A stretch of 64,000 nt of DNA. Origin: Acidithiobacillus marinus. GTDB taxonomy: Bacteria > Pseudomonadota > Gammaproteobacteria > Acidithiobacillales > Acidithiobacillaceae. Below are positions 1 to 8,093 of this stretch, piece by piece. The stretch lies in contig NZ_MXAV01000056.1 in the NCBI RefSeq assembly GCF_002847505.1, forward strand, positions 1 to 64,000. Reading direction: 5' to 3'. The notes below the pieces were generated by a model. That model was not told the DNA's origin and did not search any database. It saw nothing but the letters and a program-made list of their open reading frames with translations. A program made the translations under genes and the position numbers. Within the stretch, counting starts at the first letter, position 1. Every line of letters starts with the position of its first letter.

Positions 1-75
1 CCGGAAAAACTGCAAAAGGCGCTGGATGAGGTCAAATCCCAGATTGATGCCGCCGAAAAATCCGAGGAGAGATAA
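1..75 (+). CDS. C-terminal tail of an unidentified upstream gene (partial)
   Basis: An open frame enters from the left edge and stops at TAA (73-75), three bases before dhaK. The 24 visible residues begin PEKLQKALDE and end EKSEER: charged, helical and without a recognisable motif. The family cannot be named. The short gap suggests co-transcription with dhaK, and the GAGGAG that serves dhaK lies inside its last codons. Confidence 0.6.
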   Translation, partial: PEKLQKALDEVKSQIDAAEKSEER

Positions 76-78
76 AGC

Positions 79-1080
79 ATGAAAGCATTGATCAACCAAC
101 CCGATCAAGTGGTGACCGAGGCTTTGCAAGGTATGGTCATGGCCGCCCCTGATCTGATTCAGCTCCATGAAAATCCCCATTATGTGCTACGTGCCGATGC
201 TCCCAAAACCGGCAAAGTGGCCTTGGTTTCTGGCGGCGGCTCCGGACATGAGCCCATGCATGCCGGTTTTGTGGGTCGGGGAATGCTGGATGCCGCCTGT
301 CCCGGTGCGATTTTTACCAGCCCGACCCCTGATCAGATCCAAGCAGCCTCAGCTGCGGTAAATGGCGGTCAGGGAATATTGCATATCGTCAAAAATTACA
401 CGGGTGATGTGCTGAACTTTCAAATGGCTGCAGAGCTGTTACAGAACGACGGCATTGAAATACATAGTGTGGTCATTGATGATGATGTAGCCGTCAAGGA
501 CTCCTTGTACACGGCGGGAAGGCGGGGAGTGGGCGCCACCGTTCTGGCCGAAAAAATTTGTGGCGCTGCCGCCGAAGCCGGCGCCAACCTGAATGCCATC
601 ACGGCACTGTGTACATCCATCAATGATTCTGCCCGCTCCATGGGGCTGGCACTCAGCCCCTGTACCAATCCGGAAACCGGACAACCCAGCTTTACCCTGG
701 GAGAAAATGAAATCGAATACGGTATTGGCATTCATGGCGAACCGGGCCGGCAACGCATTCCCTGGCAACCGGCGGATAACTTGACGGAAAAGCTGATGCT
801 GCCCATTATCGAGGATCTGCCCTTCAAAAGGGGCGATGAGGTTCTGCTGTTTATCAATGGGCTGGGCGCCACCCCGCTACTGGAATTGAATATTGTCTAT
901 CGCGCTGCCGAAAAGCTGGCCAGTCAGCATGGTCTGAAGGTGTCGCGAAGACTGGTCGGCGCCTACATGACCAGTCTGGATATGGCCGGGGTTTCCATCA
1001 CCCTCCTGCGCTTGGATGAATCCATGCGTACCTACTGGGATGCCCCGGTCTGTACCCCCGCTCTGCGCTGGGGTTGCTGA
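79..1080 (+). CDS. dhaK: Dihydroxyacetone kinase subunit DhaK (PTS-dependent type)
   Basis: DhaK binds dihydroxyacetone covalently for phosphorylation by DhaL-ADP, giving DHAP in the cytoplasm. At 333 residues it is family length. Visible hallmarks are the N-terminal [15 protein letters not shown] loop, the Asp of NYTGDVLNF that acts as general base in characterised enzymes, and the substrate-binding His in [16 protein letters not shown] Shine-Dalgarno at 64-69 supports the ATG at 79. It is the first gene of a compact dhaK-dhaL-dhaM operon. The separate DhaL and the DhaM fusion indicate the PEP-dependent system rather than the single-chain ATP-dependent kinase. Confidence 0.95.
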   Translation: MKALINQPDQVVTEALQGMVMAAPDLIQLHENPHYVLRADAPKTGKVALVSGGGSGHEPMHAGFVGRGMLDAACPGAIFTSPTPDQIQAASAAVNGGQGILHIVKNYTGDVLNFQMAAELLQNDGIEIHSVVIDDDVAVKDSLYTAGRRGVGATVLAEKICGAAAEAGANLNAITALCTSINDSARSMGLALSPCTNPETGQPSFTLGENEIEYGIGIHGEPGRQRIPWQPADNLTEKLMLPIIEDLPFKRGDEVLLFINGLGATPLLELNIVYRAAEKLASQHGLKVSRRLVGAYMTSLDMAGVSITLLRLDESMRTYWDAPVCTPALRWGC

Positions 1081-1095
1081 AAAAGGAGCGGAAAT

Positions 1096-1704
1096 ATGGC
1101 CTATGCAGTTGCTTCCCTGATGCAGTGGATCACCTGTGCCGAAGAACAGTTCCAATCCCATCTGGCTGAGCTGAACGCTCTGGATGCGGCCATTGGCGAT
1201 GGCGATCATGGCAGCAATCTGGCCCGGGGCTTTGCCAAGGTCCGCGAAAAACTCCAGGCCAATCCCCCGGAAACGCCTGCCAGCCTCTTCAAACTGGTGG
1301 GTATGACCCTGATCAGTACGGTGGGTGGGGCTTCTGGACCGCTGTATGGCAGCTTTTTTCTAGAGGCCGGCAAAATAGCCGGGGAGCAGAAGGAACTGGA
1401 CAACGCCACCCTGGCCCGATGCCTGCAGGCGGGGCTGGTCGGCATCCAGCGGCTGGGCAAGGCCGAAGCGGGAGACAAAACCATGATTGATGCCTTGGAG
1501 CCTGCCATCCGCGCCTTGACCAATGAAGCCGATATGGGCGTGGCCACGCAAAAAGCCCGGGAGGGCCGGGACGCGACCATTCCCCTGATTGCCCGCAAAG
1601 GCCGGGCCAGTTATCTGGGCGAACGCGCCATAGGGCACGCCGATCCAGGTGCGACTTCGGCGTGTCTGCTGCTCAACTGCCTGGCGGGTGCATGTCCAAC
1701 GTAG
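1096..1704 (+). CDS. dhaL: Dihydroxyacetone kinase ADP-binding subunit DhaL
   Basis: DhaL carries tightly bound ADP, which in this system is rephosphorylated in place by DhaM and then passes the phosphate to DHA on DhaK. The 202-residue protein shows AIGDGDHGSNLARGF, whose aspartates hold the two Mg ions, and the later GGASGPLYGSFF and KTMIDAL segments typical of DhaL. AAAAGGAG just after the dhaK stop is the ribosome site, 15 bases downstream of dhaK. Its end overlaps the start of dhaM by 13 bases. Confidence 0.94.
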   Translation: MAYAVASLMQWITCAEEQFQSHLAELNALDAAIGDGDHGSNLARGFAKVREKLQANPPETPASLFKLVGMTLISTVGGASGPLYGSFFLEAGKIAGEQKELDNATLARCLQAGLVGIQRLGKAEAGDKTMIDALEPAIRALTNEADMGVATQKAREGRDATIPLIARKGRASYLGERAIGHADPGATSACLLLNCLAGACPT

Positions 1705-4025
1705 GAATTGTCCTGGTCTCTCATAGCCGTGACCTAGCAGAGGCCACCGCAACCCTCCTCCGTCAGGTTACCGGCGCGGATCTGCGTCTGGCGCTTGCCG
1801 CAGGCAGTGGTGAGGAGGGCGCTGAACTGGGCACTGATGTTCTGGCAATACAGGCCGCCATTGAGGCGCTGGACAGCCCCGCCGGAACCTTGATCCTGAT
1901 GGATATGGGGAGTGCGTTGCTGAGCACGGAAATGGCCCTGGACTTGCTGACTGATTCCCTGAGAGAACGGGTGCAGCTGAGCAGTGGGCCCTTTGTGGAA
2001 GGGGCCATGGCAGCCGCTCTGGCCGCCAGCAGCGGAGCGCCTTTGTCGGCCGTGCGGCAGGAAGCCGAAAATGGTCTGGGCATGAAGCAACAACAACTCG
2101 CCTCTGATCGCAACAGCACTGAACAGCCTCCTCCCCAGGAACACCCGGCAATTCCGGAACTACAGCGCCGCTTGCGCTTGTCCGATCCGGCGGGTTTGCA
2201 TCTGCGCCCGGCAGCGGCTCTGGCCAAGCTCGCTCTGGCCAGAGCCACGCCCAGCCGCATCCGCGCCGCCCGGCACCCCGAACAGGCGGCTTCTGCTACC
2301 AGCCTGACGGCCATGCTCGGCCTGGACCTGCGTCAGGGGGACGAGCTCATTATGGAGACTTCAGGTGCCGATGCCGCCGCCTTTTTCGACGCCGCAGCAC
2401 AGATCCTGGCAACACCCTCAGCACAAAAGCCGGCAGACCAGATCGTGCCAAGAGTCCCGTCGCGCCCAGGGGGTGCCGTTGCTGGTTTTGCCCAAGGGCC
2501 GCTCCTTATCCCGAAGGCCCTACTGGCTCGTGTTCCCGAAACCCACGATCCCGACAGCACAAAATCTCTCCAGCAATTTCAAGTGGCGCTGGAACAGGTC
2601 CAGCAGCAACTCAGTGAGCACCCCATAGTGGCCGCCCAGGCACTGCTCCTGCAGGATCCCGTCCTGCTGGAAAAAACCCGCAAACGCATCCAAGAAGACC
2701 ATCTGAAAGCGGCTCCAGCCTGGGCACAAGTCATTGCCGAGGCAGCAGCACGCATGGACACTCTCAGCGATCCGATCGTTCGCGCCCGTGCAGCAGATTT
2801 GCGCGACCTGGGTCAGCGTGTCCTGCAGGCCCTGGGCATCGCTGTGGAAAGTGCCATTTCTCCTGGTTCCCCGGCCATTTTACTGGTAGATGAACTGCTG
2901 CCTTCCGTCGCACTCCACCTCGATCCCCGGCAAGTGCTGGGCGTCATTGATCGCCATGGCAGCGCACACTCCCACGCGGCCATCCTCCTCCGGGGCGCAG
3001 GGATTCCCTATATCATCAACGCCGACAATCCCGCCCTGTCCAGCGCCCGCTCGGTGGCCATGGACGGCAGCAGCGGAGAGTTCTGGCTGGACCCTGACCC
3101 TGTGACACTGAAAAAACTGCTTGAACACGATGCCACCAGGTACACGCTGCCGGAACAGGGAAATTATGGCCAGATCAGCCTCAGCGATGACAGCCATCTG
3201 GAACTCTGGGCCAATGTGGCCAGCGCCGCCGAAGCCGAAACAGCCAGACGCCTCGGGGCCACGGGTATCGGCCTGCTCCGTACGGAATTCTTTTTTCTCG
3301 ATCAACAAACCCTGCCCGATGAAGAAAACCAGACCCGGGCCTTGAACCAGGTCATGGCTCCCATGCAGGGCCGGCCCATCATTGTCCGGGCGCTCGATGC
3401 CGGTGCCGACAAACCTTTAGGATTTATGCCCCTGGGAGACGAAGCCAACCCCGCCCTCGGCCGGCGCGGCCTGAGGGCGCTGCTCGCCTTTCCCGATATT
3501 TTTGCCCTGCAACTGCGCGCCATGCTGCGTGCTGGTCGGAACCACCAACTCTCGATCATGTTGCCCATGGTCACCAATCCCGAAGAATTGCGTAAAGCCC
3601 GGGGCATTCTTGAGCAGGCTCATTACACGCTGGAAGCTGCAGGACAAGCCCATCGCTGGCCAGTCCCCCTCGGCATCATGGCCGAAGTTCCGGCAGTGGC
3701 CTTGTGCATGGATGGCTTTAATGGCCTCGCGGATTTTGTCTCCATCGGCAGCAATGATCTGACCCAATACACCCTGGCCAGCGACCGCAGCAACGCACTG
3801 CTCGATCCCCTGGGGAATGCAGCGCATCCGGCGGTATTGGAACTCTGTCGAAAAATCGTCCGGGACAGTCAGGTTCCGGTTTCCATTTGCGGAGAAGCCG
3901 CCGGAGAGCCGGAAATCGCTCCATTATTGGTGGATTGCGGCCTTCGCCGTCTGTCCATGGCGCCGCGCCGACTCCCGGAGATTTTTACGCTTTTGTCTCA
4001 ACGCTCGTCACATCCGCAAGCATGA
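1692..4025 (+). CDS. dhaM: DhaM multiphosphoryl protein: EIIA(Man)-like, HPr and full-length enzyme I
   Basis: DhaM relays phosphate from PEP to DhaL-ADP. Domains in order over 777 residues are: an EIIA-mannose-like domain (about 1-130, His in VLVSHSRDLA); an HPr domain (about 155-245, His in GLHLRPAAA); and enzyme I (about 270-775), with its phospho-His in GSAHSHAAIL, PEP-site segments GLLRTEFFFLD and SIGSNDLTQY, and the Cys-bearing ICGEAAG. The E. coli DhaM has only a truncated enzyme I; here the PEP-binding half is present, so one chain could run the whole relay. ATG 1692 is preferred over an in-frame GTG at 1662. The 3' end overlaps the convergent gene at 3998 by 28 bases. Confidence 0.93.
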   Translation: MSNVGIVLVSHSRDLAEATATLLRQVTGADLRLALAAGSGEEGAELGTDVLAIQAAIEALDSPAGTLILMDMGSALLSTEMALDLLTDSLRERVQLSSGPFVEGAMAAALAASSGAPLSAVRQEAENGLGMKQQQLASDRNSTEQPPPQEHPAIPELQRRLRLSDPAGLHLRPAAALAKLALARATPSRIRAARHPEQAASATSLTAMLGLDLRQGDELIMETSGADAAAFFDAAAQILATPSAQKPADQIVPRVPSRPGGAVAGFAQGPLLIPKALLARVPETHDPDSTKSLQQFQVALEQVQQQLSEHPIVAAQALLLQDPVLLEKTRKRIQEDHLKAAPAWAQVIAEAAARMDTLSDPIVRARAADLRDLGQRVLQALGIAVESAISPGSPAILLVDELLPSVALHLDPRQVLGVIDRHGSAHSHAAILLRGAGIPYIINADNPALSSARSVAMDGSSGEFWLDPDPVTLKKLLEHDATRYTLPEQGNYGQISLSDDSHLELWANVASAAEAETARRLGATGIGLLRTEFFFLDQQTLPDEENQTRALNQVMAPMQGRPIIVRALDAGADKPLGFMPLGDEANPALGRRGLRALLAFPDIFALQLRAMLRAGRNHQLSIMLPMVTNPEELRKARGILEQAHYTLEAAGQAHRWPVPLGIMAEVPAVALCMDGFNGLADFVSIGSNDLTQYTLASDRSNALLDPLGNAAHPAVLELCRKIVRDSQVPVSICGEAAGEPEIAPLLVDCGLRRLSMAPRRLPEIFTLLSQRSSHPQA

Positions 4026-6679
4026 TTTTCTGCTTGCAACTCGCCTTCGTCATAGACAAGTTCACGCAACTCACCAATCATTTTGCCATTCTCAAGCTCC
4101 AAAAGAGAACCCAAAGACATGGCCTTGGCCTTCTCCCCGTTGTCCAGAAAATGTTTGGCCTGCCGCGCCAGCTGGTGGATTTTTTCGTGACGCTGCAAAA
4201 TCGGCAAGAATTCGGGCAGATCACCGAAGCGCAGGGATCCGTCTCCCTTCAGCCAGCGTCCCAGGTGACATTTGTCCTCAGCATCCTCATCCAGTACGTG
4301 CAGAGGAATGGTATTTTGCTCACACAAGGCCTGGAGAAAACTTTCCGTACGCTGTGCATGACCTTCCAGCAGAGTTGGCAAAATATCAATGGAAGAATGA
4401 CTAGGCAGCCCCAAGCCCAATCCTTTGAAGCGCTGCACCCAGAGGGGGATATCTTCTCCGGGCATGGGTTTGGCAAACAAATAGCCCTGCAAATGACTAC
4501 AACCCATTTTTGCCAGCAACTTGGCGTGGGCCTCTGTTTCCACCCCTTCTGCGATCACGTCCAGTCCCAACATCCGGCTGGCAGTAATCACCGCAGCCAC
4601 AATGGCCAAATCCTTGGGGTCATTGATCATATCGCGCACAAAACTCTGGTCCAATTTGACCGACTGCGCAGGCAATTGCTGAAGATAGGTCAATGAGGCG
4701 TTCCCCGTCCCGAAATCATCCAGAGCTATGCGCACGCCCAGTCTATTACAGGCATTCAGACGCTCCTGCGCCTGAGACAAATCATGAAGCGGTGCAGATT
4801 CAGTAATTTCAATTTCAATCTGTTCAGGAGCTAAGCCAGGATATTTAGCCAAGGCTGCCTCCAGATCACTCAAAAAACGGGCATCCAGCAAGTGATGGGC
4901 GCTGATATTAATGGAAACGCGCAAGGAGAGCCCCTGCTGCTGCCAGGTCTGGCCTTGCCGGAATGCCGCATCCATCACAAAAATCCCCAGATCCCGGGCA
5001 TAGCGGTGGTGATCCAGACCAGCCCAGAAAGCCGCAGGCCCCAGCAAGCCTTGTTCAGGATCGAGAATACGAATCAGCGACTCCACTCCGGACACTCCGC
5101 CAAAACTATTGATTATAGGCTGATAATACAGAACCAACGTATGGTTCTGCAGTCCCTTCTCCAGGGTTCGGCGCATTTTGGCCGCATTTTGTGCAGCCTC
5201 ATCCAGCGTCAGACTATACAGGCTGAGCTGATCCCCGCCCTGATTCTTGGCAGCGTAAAGCGCCAAGTCTGCATGGGCAAGAAGCGTCTCCACCGACACG
5301 TCATCCAGGGGATAAATGGTCACGCCGAGGCTCGCGCTGACATTCACTCGTTCGCCATCCATTTCAAGGGGCTTGCGCACAGCTTCCAAAATACGTGCGC
5401 AGACCATATCCAGATCATCGAGAGAACTGAGGGCGGGAAAAAGCAGACCGAACTCATCGCCACCCAATCTGCCCAGGGTGTCGCCAGAACGTAAGCATTG
5501 ACGAATGCGCTGAGTGATCGAAACAAGCAAACGATCGCCCGCACCATGCCCAAAACGATCATTAACGGGCTTGAAACCATCCAGATCGAGCAGGACCACG
5601 CCCAGTAAAGATTCTTCCCGACTGGCCTGACGGCGGGCGATTTCCAGACGATCCATGAAGAGCAGACGATTGGGAACCTTGGTCAAGGGATCGCGCAGCA
5701 TACGATTACGCAGCTGCAAAACGATTTCTCCCAAATGGGCAAAAGCCTCAAAATAATCTGAACCGATTCTCTGAAAATAGCCCTCCGCCCGGGCACCAAT
5801 GAAACCTACTCCTTGCAGATCACCAGACGCGAAAGGGAGAAAAACCAGCTCTTTGACCCGGGGCCGCAGCTGCTGAATCCACTGGGGCGCTGATGGATCA
5901 TCGGTTAACTGCACCACTATCTGATTTTGCTTGAGAGCTACCCAGCAAGGATCTTCCGAAGCGAAGGATAAAGTGGGTTTTGCCAACCGCATCCCTGCTG
6001 AAGCTTCCAGGGTAAGAACATCATGACCTTGATGGGAACACAAAAAATAACCCGCCAGCGTGATGTAGCGACTTTTCCGAGGTAACCGTTCGCAAAGCAC
6101 CTGCAACAGGCTGCTATTTTCCGTGTTGTTTTCCATGCGCGTGCTGGCCAGCGTATCCAGCAAAACATCAAAAACGGCACTGCGCTCACTATCGGTTTCG
6201 CGCGACGCCCGGGCGTAACCACTCAATTGACACATCAGATCACCCATCAACAGGCTGATCAAAATACGCCCCAGCTGAGAGCGATCCTGGGCCGGAACAA
6301 ATTTTTCCAGTACCGGCTGCCAGTGCCGCCAGTAAATGGTATATGCCCCGGCTAACCAGGCGGGATCAATACCCAAATAATGATGTTTTGCCCCCAATTG
6401 CTGCATGGCCATCTGCCAGGAAGCATCCAGGCGGTTATGCAACAAACCATAGCCATGCTCAGCCTGACGCTGAATTAGCGCTTCAATTTGCGCTTCCGAA
6501 TAGTCCCTGAAAGTAGCAGCTGTCGCCGGATGAGAAAACAGATAATGATAGAAATCCCGGGCCAGGGTTTCTGCGCCCTGGGCAAACAGCCCCCAATGTT
6601 GATCCAGCAGGCGGAGGTCATCCCGGCTTAGCCCTAAAAATTGCACCAGATTGTCTGGTTTGATGGGAATATTACTCAT
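3998..6679 (-). CDS. Globin-coupled sensor with GAF, GGDEF, EAL and CZB domains
   Basis: Predicted 893-residue cytoplasmic c-di-GMP enzyme. An N-terminal globin-coupled sensor (about 10-170) has the proximal-His pattern in KHHYLGIDPAWLAGAY. A GAF-like region follows. The GGDEF domain has an intact RLGGDEF (about 405). The EAL domain has its signature as ESL (about 531) but keeps NISAHH, EITES, DDFGTG, EGVET and QGYLFAKP. A C-terminal CZB zinc-binding domain shows CHLGRW (about 803) and HEKIH. Heme or O2 and zinc or redox state are the likely inputs. Both catalytic domains look active, so net direction cannot be read. ATG 6679 overlaps the preceding small ORF by 8 bases; an in-frame ATG at 6742 is less likely. 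Confidence 0.88.
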   Translation of the reverse strand: MSNIPIKPDNLVQFLGLSRDDLRLLDQHWGLFAQGAETLARDFYHYLFSHPATAATFRDYSEAQIEALIQRQAEHGYGLLHNRLDASWQMAMQQLGAKHHYLGIDPAWLAGAYTIYWRHWQPVLEKFVPAQDRSQLGRILISLLMGDLMCQLSGYARASRETDSERSAVFDVLLDTLASTRMENNTENSSLLQVLCERLPRKSRYITLAGYFLCSHQGHDVLTLEASAGMRLAKPTLSFASEDPCWVALKQNQIVVQLTDDPSAPQWIQQLRPRVKELVFLPFASGDLQGVGFIGARAEGYFQRIGSDYFEAFAHLGEIVLQLRNRMLRDPLTKVPNRLLFMDRLEIARRQASREESLLGVVLLDLDGFKPVNDRFGHGAGDRLLVSITQRIRQCLRSGDTLGRLGGDEFGLLFPALSSLDDLDMVCARILEAVRKPLEMDGERVNVSASLGVTIYPLDDVSVETLLAHADLALYAAKNQGGDQLSLYSLTLDEAAQNAAKMRRTLEKGLQNHTLVLYYQPIINSFGGVSGVESLIRILDPEQGLLGPAAFWAGLDHHRYARDLGIFVMDAAFRQGQTWQQQGLSLRVSINISAHHLLDARFLSDLEAALAKYPGLAPEQIEIEITESAPLHDLSQAQERLNACNRLGVRIALDDFGTGNASLTYLQQLPAQSVKLDQSFVRDMINDPKDLAIVAAVITASRMLGLDVIAEGVETEAHAKLLAKMGCSHLQGYLFAKPMPGEDIPLWVQRFKGLGLGLPSHSSIDILPTLLEGHAQRTESFLQALCEQNTIPLHVLDEDAEDKCHLGRWLKGDGSLRFGDLPEFLPILQRHEKIHQLARQAKHFLDNGEKAKAMSLGSLLELENGKMIGELRELVYDEGELQAENHACGCDER

Positions 6680-6878
6680 CTGCGCAGAAAACCTGACTGT
6701 TTCCCTGCTTGGATAAAACCGCATCCAGCACCAGGCTTTCAATCACTTCTGTCGGGCTCACGCCATAAAAGACGCCCAGCTCTTTCAGCATTATCCAGGT
6801 CCATCCGGAAATCGCGATATGCTGCGTTGTTGTTGATTTTTGTTCATTCTGGTTAACCACTGATTTTATAGTATTCAT
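6672..6878 (-). CDS. Small ribbon-helix-helix-like protein translationally coupled to the c-di-GMP enzyme
   Basis: A 68-residue ORF whose stop (TAA, 6672-6674) lies just inside the start of the globin-GGDEF-EAL gene, giving an 8-base overlap typical of translational coupling. The core has a short strand (QHIAIS) followed by two predicted helices around WTWIMLKELGVFYG and SPTEVIESLVLDAVL. This pattern resembles ribbon-helix-helix DNA-binding proteins, but the match is by eye. A GGGG stretch about 13 bases before ATG 6878 could be the ribosome site. Function is unknown; it could regulate its own operon or act on the sensor enzyme. Confidence 0.5.
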   Translation of the reverse strand: MNTIKSVVNQNEQKSTTTQHIAISGWTWIMLKELGVFYGVSPTEVIESLVLDAVLSKQGNSQVFCADE

Positions 6879-7075
6879 GATTATTCGTTTACCCCACGCC
6901 TCGGCACAAATGGCCACTTATGATTTTATGAAAATAAAGAACCGCTGATCGTCATACTGTACAACCATTGGGAACGCTTTGGAAGGAAACTATTGAAAGT
7001 TTTTTCTTATATATCATATAGGTAACAAATTGTAACGCCAAAACCCGCGCTAATGATGCCCTACCGAATTGCCGG

Positions 7076-7834
7076 TTAAAATATCCGCGTATTTCTGGAG
7101 TAATCAGGCCGCTTCTGGATTTCATCGGCTTTCTTACACAAATATAAATGTTCTGCGCGCTTTTTTTGATCTTTTGTCAGCGCCATACGGATCCCCACCA
7201 GGCACTGTCCTTCGGGCACCCCTTCTTCTTGCACACGAACAATGGTCACCACCGTTTCACAGGTGCCGCAATCCGCAATGGCAAATTCTGCCAGAACCTT
7301 TTCACCGGGTTGATAAATACCTTTGGGCGCCATGAAGCTGGCACCACTGGGACTGAAATCATGCAGGTGACCCACCTGTTCTGCGCCACCCATCTTGCGC
7401 AAAGTGATGGCGCCCTCTACCCGTACCCGTTTGGCCCCCCGCGAAGCTCTTCGATAAATCATGCGGGGCAGATCAAAATGATAGCGGCCCTCAAATACGT
7501 ATTTCATATCTGCAAAAAACATATAGATAAAGTCACCCATTTCTATAAATATCAGTGCCTTTTTATAATCCTCTGCAGCGATTGATCCCTTCAGACGAAA
7601 AACCAGCGCCTGAGAGTCACAGCCATCAAAATAAAAATGCGCACCGGAATCCAAACTATCTGAAGACAGAATCACCGCATCACCATGCTCACCGGTGCAA
7701 AGCATGGAGGCAATATCCTCAAACATAGGGTCGCCAAATTCCGCAACCATGAGTTGCTGATATTCGGCAATGCTGAGTGCGCTCCGCAGAGGTAGCATCA
7801 TGCCGAGCTCGGTATTATCTGATGTCAGACTCAT
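7076..7834 (-). CDS. PilZ-domain (YcgR-like) c-di-GMP receptor
   Basis: A 252-residue protein with an N-terminal YcgR-like half (about 1-120) and a C-terminal PilZ domain. The c-di-GMP signature is visible as the arginine-rich YRRASRGAKRVRV (about 127) and the downstream DFSPSGASF (about 158), matching RxxxR and D/NxSxxG. ATG 7834 is chosen over ATGs at 7837 and 7846 because GGAG lies six bases upstream of it. The gene is upstream of, and co-oriented with, the c-di-GMP enzyme block, which suggests a local signalling module. YcgR-type proteins usually act on flagellar motility or export; the target here is not shown. Confidence 0.85.
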   Translation of the reverse strand: MSLTSDNTELGMMLPLRSALSIAEYQQLMVAEFGDPMFEDIASMLCTGEHGDAVILSSDSLDSGAHFYFDGCDSQALVFRLKGSIAAEDYKKALIFIEMGDFIYMFFADMKYVFEGRYHFDLPRMIYRRASRGAKRVRVEGAITLRKMGGAEQVGHLHDFSPSGASFMAPKGIYQPGEKVLAEFAIADCGTCETVVTIVRVQEEGVPEGQCLVGIRMALTKDQKKRAEHLYLCKKADEIQKRPDYSRNTRIF

Positions 7835-8093
7835 CATCCTCTCCATATCGTCTGCATAAGCGCCACGAACTACCTCAGGTAGAACGACTTGCCATGTAGA
7901 CTCAATCGAAAATTTTCATATTATACTTTTTGACAAATAATTCTCAAAAATGTTACACCCCTCTGGCGGATTAAACAAATGGGCTATAACCGGGCACTAC
8001 CGATGCATTCTTGCCCCGATAGTCCACAAGCGTCCCGGTCTGCGTTACACTCCTCGACGATCCAGCCCTCCACGACTGCAAACGGAAAAAGCC

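Noticed and set aside
7930-7958. Exact TTGACA upstream of ettA
   Set aside because: The hexamers 15-18 bases downstream match the -10 consensus poorly, so a promoter is not supported here.
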